Positions 43,330-54,086 of a stretch of 64,000 nt of DNA are shown here, piece by piece (position 1 is the stretch's first letter; each line of letters opens with the position of its first letter). The stretch spans positions 541,001-605,000 of the forward strand of contig NZ_MDGP01000001.1 of the NCBI RefSeq assembly GCF_001747095.1, in the 5' to 3' direction. The stretch comes from Roseivirga sp. 4D4 (GTDB lineage Bacteria; Bacteroidota; Bacteroidia; Cytophagales; Cyclobacteriaceae). Below the pieces are notes generated by a model. It was given only the letters and a program-made list of their open reading frames with translations. It did not search any database and had not been told where the DNA came from. Made by a program: the position numbers and the translations under genes.

Positions 43330-44712
43330 ATGAATGCGTACAACCTCATTATAGCATTGTCTTGTGTGATCATCTTTTCGCACATATTCAACTTTGTTTC
43401 TAAGCGTACTAAGATACCAAGCGTAATTCTACTGATCCTTTTGGGTGTGGGTATTAAGTTGGTTATGGATTATAATGACTATAATCAAGATGCATTGATA
43501 TTCAGTACTTTAGAGGTGCTTGGGATTGTAGGGCTTATTATGATTGTCCTGGAAGCTGCTATTGATTTAGAGCTTTCAAGAGAGAAATGGCCCATTATCT
43601 GGAAGTCATTTACGGTGGCTTTGCTGTCCTTGTTGGTCTGTGCATTTGCCATATCCTTTATCATTAATCAGGTCTTTCATGAAGATCCTATTATCTCATT
43701 AGTCTATGCGGTTCCACTCTCAATTATGAGTAGTGCTATTGTGATACCCAGTGTTACAAGTCTGTTCGAGGACAAGAAGGAGTTTATGATTTACGAGAGT
43801 ACTTTTTCTGATATTCTTGGAATCATGTTCTTCTACTTCCTGATAGAAAATGTAGGTGCTGAAAGTACGGGCACGGTCGTTTATAGTATTATCGGAAATA
43901 TCGTCATCACGATAGTAGTTTCAATTGCTATCAGCTATGCCTTAGTTATGCTTTTCCAACGCATAGTAGGGGATGTGAAGCTGTTTATGTTGATTGCTGT
44001 GTTGATTTTGCTTTACGCCATAGGTAAGCAATTACACCTGTCTTCTTTGGTTATTATTCTTGTTTTTGGCTTGTTGCTGAACAATACACACCTATTCTTC
44101 TTTGGGAAATTAAAGACATGGCTTGATGCTAAAATGATCAGTGGGGTGCTTAAAGATTTACACCTTGTGACAAGAGAATCAGCCTTTGTAGTCCGAACAT
44201 TTTTCTTTGTAGTTTTTGGAACTACCATTGATTTCAGGGCCCTTCTTGACCTGGAAATTGTTGGTGTGAGTTTGATTATTGTAGCTGTGTTTTATGCCTC
44301 GCGTTTTCTGCTACTCAAAGCATTCTTCCTTAAAAAAAGTATTCTCCCTGAGTTATTCATTACTCCAAGAGGCTTGATTACAGTCCTTTTATTCTTTTCG
44401 ATTCCTGTAGAATTGGCATCTGAGACTTTCAATTCCGATATTATTTTAATTACAATTCTGGCTACCAGCATCATTATGACGTGGGGTCTTGTGCGTTACA
44501 GTAATGTGGAGCCACCAAAGGAGCCCGAAGAAGTAATTGCCGAAGCACTAAATCAGACTGGAAGCAGCGGTGAAGTGTCATACTTTGTTTCAAGAATGAG
44601 TGAAGATGCAAAAGCCGAAAGTGAGGCTGTTGCCCCAAAAGAGGCTATAAATGATGAAGAGGATTCTGAGGAACCTGGCGATTCACCTTCTGAAGAAAAG
44701 TCTGAAAATTAA
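43330..44712 (+). CDS. Cation:proton antiporter (CPA family)
   Basis: 460 residues with 11 to 12 predicted transmembrane helices (about 5-395), typical of NhaP/Kef-type exchangers (IPSVILLILLGVGIKL, VLEAAIDLELS, SAIVIPSVTSL, ESTFSDILGIM). A hydrophilic acidic C-terminal tail of about 65 residues ends in Glu/Ser-rich sequence. Probably Na+/H+ or K+/H+ exchange for pH and salt balance. It converges on priA with a 4-bp overlap. Confidence 0.88.
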   Translation: MNAYNLIIALSCVIIFSHIFNFVSKRTKIPSVILLILLGVGIKLVMDYNDYNQDALIFSTLEVLGIVGLIMIVLEAAIDLELSREKWPIIWKSFTVALLSLLVCAFAISFIINQVFHEDPIISLVYAVPLSIMSSAIVIPSVTSLFEDKKEFMIYESTFSDILGIMFFYFLIENVGAESTGTVVYSIIGNIVITIVVSIAISYALVMLFQRIVGDVKLFMLIAVLILLYAIGKQLHLSSLVIILVFGLLLNNTHLFFFGKLKTWLDAKMISGVLKDLHLVTRESAFVVRTFFFVVFGTTIDFRALLDLEIVGVSLIIVAVFYASRFLLLKAFFLKKSILPELFITPRGLITVLLFFSIPVELASETFNSDIILITILATSIIMTWGLVRYSNVEPPKEPEEVIAEALNQTGSSGEVSYFVSRMSEDAKAESEAVAPKEAINDEEDSEEPGDSPSEEKSEN

Positions 44713-47225
44713 TAAGGGTCCACATTCACTATCACCTCAACTGAAGCAAACTCCTTCTTTTTGAGTAACTCCATTTGAGCAGCTTTGATAATATCCTTGA
44801 CGGCTTCAATCTTGTACTTTCGTTCAACTTTTAAGTAGATATCCATCAAGTATTTGTCTCTGATCTTGTTGATTAGGGGTTCTTGAGGACCCAGTACTCT
44901 TTTTTGACCAAGGTCTTCTTTCAGGATATTGGCGAGAAAACGAGCCGTCTCATTGGTGAGTTTTTTATCCTTGCTTCTCACTAAAAGGAAAATCATTCGG
45001 GTATAAGGAGGGTAGTCATACTTCTCACGCTCAAACATCTCTCCTTGATAGAAAGTGAGGAATTGATGATTTTGAATAAGCCGAAGAATTCCCTGATCTG
45101 GATCTCTTGTTTGGATAATGACTTTGCCTTGAACATCCCTGCGTCCAGCCCGACCACTCACTTGCGTTACGAGTTGGAAAGTACGTTCTAGCGATCGGAA
45201 ATCGGGGAAGTGGATCATGCGATCAATGTCAAAAACACCAACTAAACTCACCCGGTCAAAGTCAAGTCCCTTGCTCACCATCTGAGTACCAACCAGAATA
45301 TCAATATTGCCCTTTTCAAAGTCATGAATGATGTTTTGATAAGCATATTTAGCTCTGGTCGTTTCTAGATCCATACGCTGGATTCGTGCCTCGGGTAATA
45401 TCAATTTCAGTTCTTCTTCAATCTTTTCTGTACCAATGCCCACTGTATGGATACGTGTTCCTCCACATGCAGAGCAAACCAGAGGTACAGGTTGCTTGTG
45501 TCCACAATAATGACAGTTGAGCTGGTTCTTGTATTGGTGGTAAGTTAAGCTCACAGCACAACGAGGACACTCGGGAATATAACCACAGTCTTCGCAGGTC
45601 AGATAATTAGAGAAGCCACGTCTGTTCTGGAATATGATGGCTTGCTCACCTTTCTCCAGCACCTCTTTCAAGGCTCCAATAAGCTCAGAGGTAAAATCAC
45701 CAATTGCCGTTTTCTTCTTTTTCTCGCTTCTGATATCTGCAATTTGAATGTCTGGCAGTTGCGCATTATGAAAACGATTATTCAGTTCTACCAGCCCATA
45801 TTTTCCCTGCAAGGCATTGGTATAAGATTCTAAAGAAGGAGTTGCCGATCCTAACAGGGTTTTTCCTTGGTGAAGATATGCCAAATAAACTGCTACATCT
45901 CGAGCATGGTATCTCGGAGCTGGGTCAAATTGTTTATAGGAATTCTCATGGCTCTCGTCCACTATTATCAGACCTAACTGTTTAAATGGTAGGAAGATTG
46001 CGCTCCTGACACCAACAATAAAATCGAAACGACCTTCGAGCAATCCATGCCATACCTCTACACGTTCGTTATCTGAAAATTTAGAGTGATAGACACCCAT
46101 TCTGTCTCCAAAAACCGCTTGGAGCCTATTGACAATCTGTGCTGTAAGGGCAATCTCGGGAAGCAAGTAAAGTACCTGGTTTCCAGTTTCCAATGCATCT
46201 TGGATTAGGCTGACGTATACTTCCGTTTTACCACTTCCGGTAATGCCGTGTAGGAGTGCTGTGGGTTTAGTCTTGAAGTGGCCTAATATTTCATCTCTTG
46301 ACTTTTCCTGCTCCTCGGTAAGATTGACTTCTTTCAAAGTTTGCTCAGTGGATTCTCCGAACCTTGAGATGACTACTTCAAAACTTTCGAAGACGCTATT
46401 CTTGATCAGCGTATTGAGGGAAGAAACAGATAGATCGGCTTCATTGAAGAGGGATTTGTCAATGCCTAGCTCATTTAATTCAGGTGATTGATAAACGGGT
46501 ACTTCCTGTAAGTATCGGAGCAGAATGTCGGTTTGTTTGGGTCGCTTTTCTAGGCTTTTGAAAAGCGCTTCCATATGCTCTTCTGACTCCAAGAAGTCGG
46601 GATTCAAGCGAATCTTCTTGACCTTTTTTGGTTTGTAGCGCTCTTTGACCTCTTCATAAATGATGATCAGCTCCTTTTGGACCAGGGATTTAATGTACTT
46701 ATAAGCACTTTTTAGCCCCAAAGAGTCGGCCGCTTCGCGATAGGTGAGTGAATCATTATTGTCGAGTGCGTTCAGTAAAATAAGCTCTCGATCATCCAAA
46801 GGTTGGTCCGTGTCATTCCAATCCCAATCGGGGTGTAATTGAATTCTTGATTCACTGCTTAGTTTCAGTCCAGAGGGGAGGCCTGCATTTAAAACTTCAC
46901 CTAAGGTGCACATATAGTAACCGGCCATCCATTTCATCAACTGTGTTTGTTGATTAGTCACGACAGGTTCAGCATCTAGAATATCTAGGATAGGCTTAGC
47001 TACATAAATCTCAGGAGCATTCTGATGGATATTATCGATGATCCCAGTTACAACCTTTTGACGTCCAAACTGGACAATAACTCTGATGCCAGGCTGAAGT
47101 AGCTCCAAGAACTCATCAGGAATACGGTAAGTGAATAATTGAGGAATAGGCAGTGGCAATGCCACATCTGCAAAGTAGATTTCACCACTGTCTGGTGCAT
47201 CAATATTAAGTTGTAGTTCCCCCAA
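44709..47225 (-). CDS. priA: Primosomal replication-restart helicase PriA
   Basis: 838 residues. N-terminal DNA-binding region, helicase Walker A GITGSGKTEVY (about 335), DESHE box, then a zinc region with paired CxxC motifs (CEDCGYIPECPRC, CHYCGH, CSACGG, about 545-600), and C-terminal helicase motifs with LVTQVSGRAGR. Restarts collapsed replication forks. Confidence 0.96.
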   Translation of the reverse strand: MGELQLNIDAPDSGEIYFADVALPLPIPQLFTYRIPDEFLELLQPGIRVIVQFGRQKVVTGIIDNIHQNAPEIYVAKPILDILDAEPVVTNQQTQLMKWMAGYYMCTLGEVLNAGLPSGLKLSSESRIQLHPDWDWNDTDQPLDDRELILLNALDNNDSLTYREAADSLGLKSAYKYIKSLVQKELIIIYEEVKERYKPKKVKKIRLNPDFLESEEHMEALFKSLEKRPKQTDILLRYLQEVPVYQSPELNELGIDKSLFNEADLSVSSLNTLIKNSVFESFEVVISRFGESTEQTLKEVNLTEEQEKSRDEILGHFKTKPTALLHGITGSGKTEVYVSLIQDALETGNQVLYLLPEIALTAQIVNRLQAVFGDRMGVYHSKFSDNERVEVWHGLLEGRFDFIVGVRSAIFLPFKQLGLIIVDESHENSYKQFDPAPRYHARDVAVYLAYLHQGKTLLGSATPSLESYTNALQGKYGLVELNNRFHNAQLPDIQIADIRSEKKKKTAIGDFTSELIGALKEVLEKGEQAIIFQNRRGFSNYLTCEDCGYIPECPRCAVSLTYHQYKNQLNCHYCGHKQPVPLVCSACGGTRIHTVGIGTEKIEEELKLILPEARIQRMDLETTRAKYAYQNIIHDFEKGNIDILVGTQMVSKGLDFDRVSLVGVFDIDRMIHFPDFRSLERTFQLVTQVSGRAGRRDVQGKVIIQTRDPDQGILRLIQNHQFLTFYQGEMFEREKYDYPPYTRMIFLLVRSKDKKLTNETARFLANILKEDLGQKRVLGPQEPLINKIRDKYLMDIYLKVERKYKIEAVKDIIKAAQMELLKKKEFASVEVIVNVDPY

Positions 47226-47311
47226 TAAACCTGAATCTAAAGAGTTTGAAAGTAAGGGTAATTCGATTGAAAGTGAACCCTAATACAAAATAATTCCAAT
47301 CCCTAAGATGC

Positions 47312-49348
47312 TCAAGGAGTTGAGAGCTGTTCCATTAACTGTTTTGGATCATTTACGGGTAGCTGACAGGCCTTGTTATAGCATAGGTAGAAGGTGGTTT
47401 GCTCATTCACGAGCTCACGACTCTCTAACAAGGGTAGGCTTGAATGGGAGCCGGGTTTCTTTCCTACTATGACGCGATTAGGAATGAAGCTATCATGGAG
47501 AGCGTGTATGTCTTGTGCCGGATGCTCACTGACTAATGCTATTTCTGCAGTGGGGTAGGTCCTTTGGGTATAAAGTGTAGCCCAATGCGCTAGATCCTGT
47601 GGTGCCATGGTGACAATTCTATCAATCCTTTTCAGCATGATGTCGGATTTGTCGATATAGTCTTGGCGTTCAAGTAACATTCCGAGGTGATAGAGGTTGG
47701 TAGCCATCAAGGCATTCGAAGAAGGAATGACGTTATCAAAAATCTCTTTCTTTCGAGCAATAAGGGCTTCAGCAGAATTGGCAGTAAAGAAGAATAGCTC
47801 CTCTTCAGGATGATAGAATTCAGTCAACGTAGTTTTGACGAGTCGATCGGCATGCTGCAACCAGGTTTCATCAAAGGTAACTTCATAAAGGGCAATGAAA
47901 GCCTGAATAACCGCAGCATAATCCTCCAAATACCCATCAATAGAAGCTTTCCCATTTTTGAAGTTCCGTTTGAGTCGCCCTTCATAGTGCATGTTCTCCA
48001 GCAAGAAGTGAGCATTGTTTAGGGCCAATTTTAGGAAACTAACTTCTCCAAAGACTGCGAACGCATCACAGAGACCTTTAAGCATCAGACCATTCCATCC
48101 CGTCAATATTTTATCATCAAGTCCAGGTCTTACCCGCTCGCTTCTGGCTTGAAGCAATTTGAGGTTTGTTGATCTGACAATGTCTTCAAGCTCATCGATT
48201 CCAATATTATGAGCTGTGGCAAATTCTTCATTCGCAGTACTCCTAAAAGGAATGTTCTTATTCGGCTCCCAGTTTCCAGATGTGATGTTATAGTAGTCGA
48301 TCATTAGCTCTGCGTCTGGTCCGAGGAGCGTTTCAAAATCGATGTCCTTCCATAGGTAGAACTTTCCTTCTTCGCCTTCGCTATCAGCATCTAAGGCTGA
48401 ATAAAAGCCGCCCTCAGGACTTGTCATTTCTCGTTCCAGCCAGTCGATGGTCTGCAGAACGGTTTGTTTATAGAGTGGATGTTTGAATACTTGGAAGGCT
48501 TCACTATAAAGTGTCATCAACTGACCATTATCATAAAGCATCTTCTCAAAGTGAGGCACAAACCAGTCCATGTCTGTTGAATACCTGGTGAATCCACCCC
48601 CAACTTGGTCATATAAACCACCCCAGGCCATGTGATTCAGTGTTCTCTCCACATGATCGAGAGATTCTTGATTTTGATTAATGACACCTTCGCGTAAGAG
48701 AAATCTATAGGTTACCGGCATTGGAAACTTAGGTGCTCGATTGTTGCCACCCTTATTTAAGTCAAAGTTTTCGGCAAACTTTTTGGCCATCATTGAGAGC
48801 TTATCTTTCGTGAATTGCTCTTCGGTACTATTGAGTCCGTACTTTTCAACCTCACTTCGGCCCAAAGTCTGCATGAAACCGGCTGCAGATTTCTCTAGCT
48901 CATTACGTTGTTCTTTGAAGACTTTACCAATCTGGTTACAAAGTTGTGCCCAGCCTTGGGGTGGGAAATAAGTCCCTCCATAAAAAGGGCGTTGATCGGG
49001 GAGGAGAAATGCATTTAATGGCCAACCTCCTTGGAGTCCCATGGCATGAACGGCATCCATGTATACTTGATCTACATCAGGCCTTTCTTCTCTATCTACC
49101 TTTATGCACACGAAATGCTCGTTCATAATAGCGGCAATGTCTTCATTTTCGAAGCTCTCACGTTCCATTACATGGCACCAATGGCAGGCCGAATAACCTA
49201 TGCTTACGATGATAGGTTTGTCTTCTTTCTTAGCTTTTTCCAGTGCTTCTTCTCCCCAAGGGAACCAGTCTACTGGGTTATGGGCGTGTTGCAATAGGTA
49301 TGGAGATGAAGCTTCTGCGAGCCTGTTGGTAAATGCTTTGTTAGCCAT
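47312..49348 (-). CDS. YyaL/SSP411-type thioredoxin-domain protein
   Basis: 678 residues. An N-terminal thioredoxin-like DUF255 domain with [12 protein letters not shown] and [12 protein letters not shown] (CHWC, about 55-58) precedes a six-hairpin glycosidase-like (alpha/alpha) domain to about 620. The biochemical role of this conserved family is uncertain. Its start overlaps the GSCFA gene stop by 8 bp. Confidence 0.9.
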   Translation of the reverse strand: MANKAFTNRLAEASSPYLLQHAHNPVDWFPWGEEALEKAKKEDKPIIVSIGYSACHWCHVMERESFENEDIAAIMNEHFVCIKVDREERPDVDQVYMDAVHAMGLQGGWPLNAFLLPDQRPFYGGTYFPPQGWAQLCNQIGKVFKEQRNELEKSAAGFMQTLGRSEVEKYGLNSTEEQFTKDKLSMMAKKFAENFDLNKGGNNRAPKFPMPVTYRFLLREGVINQNQESLDHVERTLNHMAWGGLYDQVGGGFTRYSTDMDWFVPHFEKMLYDNGQLMTLYSEAFQVFKHPLYKQTVLQTIDWLEREMTSPEGGFYSALDADSEGEEGKFYLWKDIDFETLLGPDAELMIDYYNITSGNWEPNKNIPFRSTANEEFATAHNIGIDELEDIVRSTNLKLLQARSERVRPGLDDKILTGWNGLMLKGLCDAFAVFGEVSFLKLALNNAHFLLENMHYEGRLKRNFKNGKASIDGYLEDYAAVIQAFIALYEVTFDETWLQHADRLVKTTLTEFYHPEEELFFFTANSAEALIARKKEIFDNVIPSSNALMATNLYHLGMLLERQDYIDKSDIMLKRIDRIVTMAPQDLAHWATLYTQRTYPTAEIALVSEHPAQDIHALHDSFIPNRVIVGKKPGSHSSLPLLESRELVNEQTTFYLCYNKACQLPVNDPKQLMEQLSTP

Positions 49349-50321
49349 TCGTTGCCAATTGTGCTTTAATACTTTCTATTTCATCTTCTAACCTTATTTG
49401 ACCCTGTAGGTTTTGAAGCTTTGCCAATGTTTGACGAAGAAAATCTTGATGTTTTTTCTCTTTTGGATTGAAAGGTTTGTGTGAAAGGGCTCTTTGGATT
49501 TTTTGCCAATCTATTAAGGTCTTTTTCGTTTCGGATGAGCAGAACGTCTTCACGAAGAAGTCCCATATATAATCGATCGCTTGTTCGTTAGGGTGAATCA
49601 AATCCTTTTTGTAATACCGATAGTCTCGTAAATCATCAGTCACGATCTCATAGGAAGGGAAATAATGGACATCTTCGGCCATTTCAGAAAGATAGTGGCA
49701 GGCCAGCCGAAGTATTGCTTTGCTCGTAGCATTTAAGCTAAGCGTATCTCTGGTATGTCGAATAGGACTGACAGTCAGAACGATTTGAAGGTCTGGATTT
49801 ACTTCTTGTAGGCTTTCCTTCATAGTCATGAAGCCTGTCATAATTTCTTCTACACTGATTAACTCTTTGTTGAATTTTTTCTGTGGTTGTTTATGACAGT
49901 TGGCTACTAGCATTTCAGTGTCTTTGGTACGGTAGACCCAAGCTGTACCAAAAGTGAGAAACAGGATTTTTGCTTTGGTAAGCCATTGCTTTGATTCATT
50001 TAGCTGACTCTGAATTGTTTCTAATAGACTCTCTTTGTTTTCGCTTCTAAATGATGAGTGGAGTTTATAGTTAAAGTAGAGCCCATCTCTGCTCAGGACG
50101 GCCTCCTCTAATAAAGTTGAGGGTTCCATCGCCATATCTATCAGTTCAAAGATTGATAGTGGGTTGAAAATGGTGCCAAATGGATTGACTAATGTTTCAA
50201 ACTTGTTTAGAGATAGTCGTTGACCTATTTCATCTGAAAAACAACTTCCTAGCGTAATCAAATGATCCTTATGATCAATTGAGAAAGGTATTCTGAGCTG
50301 CTCAATTTCTGTTCGAAACAT
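49341..50321 (-). CDS. GSCFA-domain protein
   Basis: 326 residues. It shows the family signature [10 protein letters not shown] (about 25-34) and NPFGTIFNP, and later a VSPIRHTRD segment. The family is related to SGNH-type lipases or esterases and is common in Bacteroidota; the substrate is unknown. ATG 50321 is taken as start; two earlier in-frame starts add only two residues. Confidence 0.87.
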   Translation of the reverse strand: MFRTEIEQLRIPFSIDHKDHLITLGSCFSDEIGQRLSLNKFETLVNPFGTIFNPLSIFELIDMAMEPSTLLEEAVLSRDGLYFNYKLHSSFRSENKESLLETIQSQLNESKQWLTKAKILFLTFGTAWVYRTKDTEMLVANCHKQPQKKFNKELISVEEIMTGFMTMKESLQEVNPDLQIVLTVSPIRHTRDTLSLNATSKAILRLACHYLSEMAEDVHYFPSYEIVTDDLRDYRYYKKDLIHPNEQAIDYIWDFFVKTFCSSETKKTLIDWQKIQRALSHKPFNPKEKKHQDFLRQTLAKLQNLQGQIRLEDEIESIKAQLATNG

Positions 50322-50393
50322 GATCAAAGATACTTTATCTTTTTGGCTTGAGCCTGCCTTTTTGAAAAGCCCTTTGTGAAAGTGATGAGACAG

Positions 50394-50407
50394 TGGAATC
50401 GGTTGCC
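50394..50407. promoter_or_regulatory. LacI-family-like operator 1
   Basis: TGGAATCGGTTGCC fits TGnAAnCGnTTnCA at every fixed position except the last. One of three such sites upstream of the CBM48 gene. Confidence 0.5.
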
Positions 50408-50422
50408 TATGTTTAAATGAAA

Positions 50423-50436
50423 AACAAACGTTTGTT
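50423..50436. promoter_or_regulatory. LacI-family-like operator 2
   Basis: AACAAACGTTTGTT, a perfect 14-bp palindrome centred on CG. Confidence 0.55.
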
Positions 50437-50480
50437 ATTTAGAATTGCCTGTTTTATAGTGAGTTATCCTCCTTTTTCTG

Positions 50481-50494
50481 TGCAAACGTTTCAC
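50481..50494. promoter_or_regulatory. LacI-family-like operator 3
   Basis: TGCAAACGTTTCAC, with a perfect AAACGTTT core. It lies about 20 bp upstream of the -33 box of the CBM48 promoter, a position suited to activation or looping. Confidence 0.55.
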
Positions 50495-50512
50495 CATTTT
50501 TTTGATCACATG

Positions 50513-50544
50513 TTTGTGCTCGTTTCGGATTCAGTCAACCTTTG
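50513..50544 (+). promoter_or_regulatory. Promoter of the CBM48 gene
   Basis: TTTG, a 20-bp spacer, then AACCTTTG (one mismatch to TAnnTTTG), about 20 bp before the ATG at 50565. Confidence 0.55.
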
Positions 50545-50564
50545 TTTAGGAAATTATTTTTGAC

Positions 50565-50873
50565 ATGAGCATTAAGAAACAATACTTAAAAACTAAGCCA
50601 GAGGCTAACGTAACTTTTCAATTAGGCGCTGAAGTAGCTCCTGAAGCAAGCAAAGTAGCCGTGGTAGGTGAGTTCAACGATTGGGATGAGTCCGCAGTCG
50701 AAATGAAGAAATTGAAATCAGGTGCTTTCAAAGCGACTGTTAAACTGGAAACAGGTAAGGAGTATCAGTTTAGATACTTGATTGACGGTCAAACTTGGGA
50801 GAATGATTGGGAAGCGGACAAGTATGTGCCGAATAACTTCACATACGAGGAAAATTCTGTAGTTACAGTTTAA
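50565..50873 (+). CDS. Stand-alone CBM48 (isoamylase N-terminal) protein
   Basis: 102 residues consisting of one early-set glycogen-binding domain: VAVVGEFNDWDES and YQFRYLIDGQTWENDWEADKY are typical of CBM48. No catalytic domain follows. It likely binds glycogen or glycogen enzymes. Monocistronic between a promoter and a strong terminator, with sugar-type operators upstream that resemble the one before the glgE operon. Confidence 0.88.
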   Translation: MSIKKQYLKTKPEANVTFQLGAEVAPEASKVAVVGEFNDWDESAVEMKKLKSGAFKATVKLETGKEYQFRYLIDGQTWENDWEADKYVPNNFTYEENSVVTV

Positions 50874-50914
50874 GCTTCTTTAAAAATCCATAGGTGGTTC
50901 TCGTTGAGAGCTCT

Positions 50915-50946
50915 AAAGCGGTCGTTGCCTTGACGACCGCTTTTTC
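50915..50946 (+). terminator. Intrinsic terminator of the CBM48 gene
   Basis: 11-bp stem AAAGCGGTCGT / ACGACCGCTTT with a 7-nt loop and five T residues. Confidence 0.88.
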
Positions 50947-50959
50947 ATTTTTAGGCAAA

Positions 50960-50985
50960 AGAAAAGCCGATCTTTCGACCGGCTT
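50960..50985 (-). terminator. Intrinsic terminator of the 131-residue protein gene
   Basis: AAGCCGGTC / GATCGGCTT with GAAA loop (one wobble), followed on the minus strand by a T-rich tail. Confidence 0.8.
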
Positions 50986-51023
50986 ACAACCAATATTTAA
51001 CCCCGATAAATTCTTTTGTGAGC

Positions 51024-51419
51024 TTATTTAGTGATTCTGTAATACTCCTTGCTACCAAAGCTGCTTAAGTAATCTGCTTGGTTCACAAGTTTTCTAAGTT
51101 CTGCGTTGTTTTCAGGGTTTCCAGAGGCTAACAGATTGTTATCGTTGTCATAAACGCTGATTTCTAAATCTGCAGCTTCTTCCATTTCCATAACGATCTC
51201 TTCTTCCAGAGAAAGTTCTTCTTCAGCGAAGAACTGATCGATTTCAGAGATTAACTCGACTTCTAGCATGGACATCTCACGATTTTCAAGCTCGTTAGAT
51301 TTGACGTTACTAGCTTGAAGTAATGTTACCGCTGCAAGTACAACTGCGATGATTGCACTGAAGTTGCGAACGTTTGAGCGACTGTTGTTTTTTGTTTTGT
51401 TGACTATTGGGCTTTTCAT
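51024..51419 (-). CDS. Small exported acidic protein of unknown function
   Basis: 131 residues. A basic N-terminus with many Asn and Lys precedes a hydrophobic segment (FSAIIAVVLAAVTLLQA, about 20-37), which is a signal peptide or membrane anchor. The following region is Glu-rich (EEELSLEEEIVMEMEEAADL) and ends in a compact YYRITK. I recognise no family. ATG 51419 is chosen since it gives a usual signal-peptide length. It has its own terminator. Upstream lies a tract of about 200 bp with no gene. Confidence 0.65.
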   Translation of the reverse strand: MKSPIVNKTKNNSRSNVRNFSAIIAVVLAAVTLLQASNVKSNELENREMSMLEVELISEIDQFFAEEELSLEEEIVMEMEEAADLEISVYDNDNNLLASGNPENNAELRKLVNQADYLSSFGSKEYYRITK

Positions 51420-51650
51420 GATTGTTGTTTTTACTGACCTGCCCAATAGTTTGCAATGCCTGTGCCAAGAATTGCAAGTTATTGATAATCAATTACTTAA
51501 AATTGAGTGAACGATTTTGAACGATTTATTGTGTACTAAAAACGTACACATGTTGATTGCTTTTAGCACACTTTATGAGAAAGGCTCCTCAAGTGGATAC
51601 TTGAACGATGCTAGTAAGTTCCAAGGATACGGAACTTACTAGCACCCAAA

Positions 51651-54077
51651 TTATGCGTTTACAGTTTGACTTTTGATAAAACTCAGATCAACTCCTATTT
51701 CTACAGCGATCTGTTCGAGAGTTTCCAGAATCACTTGATTACCATCTACAGGAAGTTTACTGCCTGAAAGAAAGTCTCTGCTCAACTCAAATACATCGTT
51801 TTGCAAGTTAACGAGCAATGGGTTGAGGCTTACTCTTTTGGAAAGCCTAAGTGCTTTGAGAATCTTGTCCAATACGGAAATGTCATTGTCTTGCTCAAAT
51901 TGGCCGAACATGTCATCCAGTTTGGTATTTAACTTAGCACTGATCAGCTCATTGTTCAATTTGACGTCCCACTTGAGGGTTTCATCCACCAATTCTTCCA
52001 TCCGCTCAATATTAAAATGGCCATTGGTAAAAAGGTCTTTGAACTCAATGTTAATGACATCATCAATGTTTTGCTTCAGAGTAGGTGGAATTTGGAGCTT
52101 TTGACCTTTCATTACGTTAAGGATTCCATAATTGCGGTCATAAATCTTCCTGTAGGAATCATAAGCCAATTCTTCACTTTGTTTTAAGTATTGGTTTACC
52201 AGCTTCATCTGCTCATCCTTGAACATGCCAAAGAAAGAGAAGGTGTGAGCCCTGAATTTTTCTTTGATGATATCAACAACTTCAGCCACATTACTGCGCT
52301 CGAAGGCATGTGTCAATGCCGTTGAGATCGGTTCAAACTGTTTTTTAGATAGTCTTTTAGAAGTACCTCCAATCAAGTGGTGTTGCCCTAGATAGATAAC
52401 CACAAAACTGAATTCCTTTTTTGAAGTGGTGACTTTTGAGTTAACTACAGTCGTACCATAGGCCAGCTTTTGAAGGCCGGCACTCTTTCTCTCAAAGAAG
52501 ATACTTTTACAGTCATAGTTAAGTACTGTCAAACTCTGTGGGTTATCTGCAAATAGAGATGCTACGGCATAGTGCATCCCTACCTGTGTCAGTGATAGCT
52601 GATAGCGATGAATATGTTTGAGGTAGATGTCTTTTCCAGTGCCTTCACTCGCCACATTACTTTCGGCTTTAGCCAGATCCTCGAGAAATTTGTCCTCTAA
52701 CTGCTGATCTGACTCGCTCTCTGCTAATTGAATGGCACGACAAGCATATTGCAAGATCTGAAGTGTCTCAATACCCGAAATGTCATTAAAGAACCATCCA
52801 CAACTCGTATACATCAGCATGGCATTACGTTGCATTTCGAGCATTCGCATGACATGAGTTCTTTCATCATCGCTGAGCGTCTCCTTGATGTGGCGCTTAA
52901 GGAACTGTGACACGTTTGCTTTCGACCTATCCATAATTACACGGATATAATCATTACGCATCGCCCATGGATCATTTGTAAATTTTGATACTCCTCGCTT
53001 ATAGATATCAATCATATGATCTCTGGCATTGTCTAGCGCTGTTCTTAATGGTTCCCGCCATTTTTGGTGCCAGTGACCTTCACCTCCGGTGTGACAGCCA
53101 CAGTTACTGCGCCAACGCTCTACGCCATGAACACAGCTCCAAGAGCTGTTTTCATGAATTTCAACCTCGTACTCTGGCTCAAACATTTCAAGGTACTGGC
53201 CATAGTTGGTGAGCTTTGTGAGGTCGTTTTCTTCAATGTACCTGAGGCAATAGGCAAGGGCCATATCGCCATTCTTATGGTGATGACCGTAACTCTCGCC
53301 ATCGGTTGCGATATGGACGAATTCTCTTTCATTCGTATCGCGATAGCCTTCCATTAAATCTTCGGCAAAACGCCTTCCATCTTGGAGAATACCTTTGAAA
53401 GCAACATTTTGGGATCGTTGACCATCGTAAAAGAAGAGGGCTATGCGTTCACCGTTGGGCAATTTGTAGCTGTAATGCTTATTTGGATCAATGCCTTCTA
53501 TCCAATCTTTTGATCCAATCTTACGATATCGAGCGGCTTGCCTTGGGGCTAATAGAGAATATTTAATTCCCTGGTCATTCATCAGTTCGAGGGTTTCAGT
53601 ATCCACCGCGGCTTCACCTAGCCACATGCCTTCAGGCATCCGCCCGAAACGTTTTTTAAAATCTTCAATACCCCAGATGATCTGTGTTTCTTTGTCCTTG
53701 CGATTGGCCAAAGGCATGATCATGTGGTTATATACCTGTGCGACAGCAGAACCGTGGCCACCAAAGTTTTGCATGCTCTCCTTATCAGAGTCAAGAATGG
53801 CTTGATAAGTAGTTTGCGCATGTTGTTCCATCCATGACAATAGGGTAGGGCCAAAATTGAAACTGATCTTTGAGTAATTATTGACAATGTCAATAATCTT
53901 TCCCTGATCGTTCAGTACCCTTGAAAAAGCATTAGGGTAGTAGCTTTCTCTGGTAATTCTTTCGTTCCAATCATGATATGGAAATGCACTCGGCTGTATT
54001 TCTATTTTTTCCAACCAGGCATTTTCTCTCGGGGGCTGATAAAAGTGCCCGTGAATACATAAATACCTATCCATCAA
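51651..54077 (-). CDS. Glycoside hydrolase family 57 with DUF3536
   Basis: 808 residues. The GH57 catalytic part (about 1-350) shows HGHFYQPP (motif 1), GMWLGEAAVD with the likely nucleophile Glu, and HIATDGESYGHHH with the acid Asp. DUF3536 and a helical C-terminus follow. The enzyme is probably an alpha-glucan hydrolase or transferase acting on glycogen. Last gene of the glgE-mak-glgB set, 9 bp after glgB. Confidence 0.88.
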   Translation of the reverse strand: MMDRYLCIHGHFYQPPRENAWLEKIEIQPSAFPYHDWNERITRESYYPNAFSRVLNDQGKIIDIVNNYSKISFNFGPTLLSWMEQHAQTTYQAILDSDKESMQNFGGHGSAVAQVYNHMIMPLANRKDKETQIIWGIEDFKKRFGRMPEGMWLGEAAVDTETLELMNDQGIKYSLLAPRQAARYRKIGSKDWIEGIDPNKHYSYKLPNGERIALFFYDGQRSQNVAFKGILQDGRRFAEDLMEGYRDTNEREFVHIATDGESYGHHHKNGDMALAYCLRYIEENDLTKLTNYGQYLEMFEPEYEVEIHENSSWSCVHGVERWRSNCGCHTGGEGHWHQKWREPLRTALDNARDHMIDIYKRGVSKFTNDPWAMRNDYIRVIMDRSKANVSQFLKRHIKETLSDDERTHVMRMLEMQRNAMLMYTSCGWFFNDISGIETLQILQYACRAIQLAESESDQQLEDKFLEDLAKAESNVASEGTGKDIYLKHIHRYQLSLTQVGMHYAVASLFADNPQSLTVLNYDCKSIFFERKSAGLQKLAYGTTVVNSKVTTSKKEFSFVVIYLGQHHLIGGTSKRLSKKQFEPISTALTHAFERSNVAEVVDIIKEKFRAHTFSFFGMFKDEQMKLVNQYLKQSEELAYDSYRKIYDRNYGILNVMKGQKLQIPPTLKQNIDDVINIEFKDLFTNGHFNIERMEELVDETLKWDVKLNNELISAKLNTKLDDMFGQFEQDNDISVLDKILKALRLSKRVSLNPLLVNLQNDVFELSRDFLSGSKLPVDGNQVILETLEQIAVEIGVDLSFIKSQTVNA

Positions 54078-54086
54078 TCGCTTATT

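Noticed and set aside
51447..51650. Possible gene or RNA before the 131-residue protein
   Set aside because: No open frame or stable hairpin was seen in this stretch of about 200 bp.
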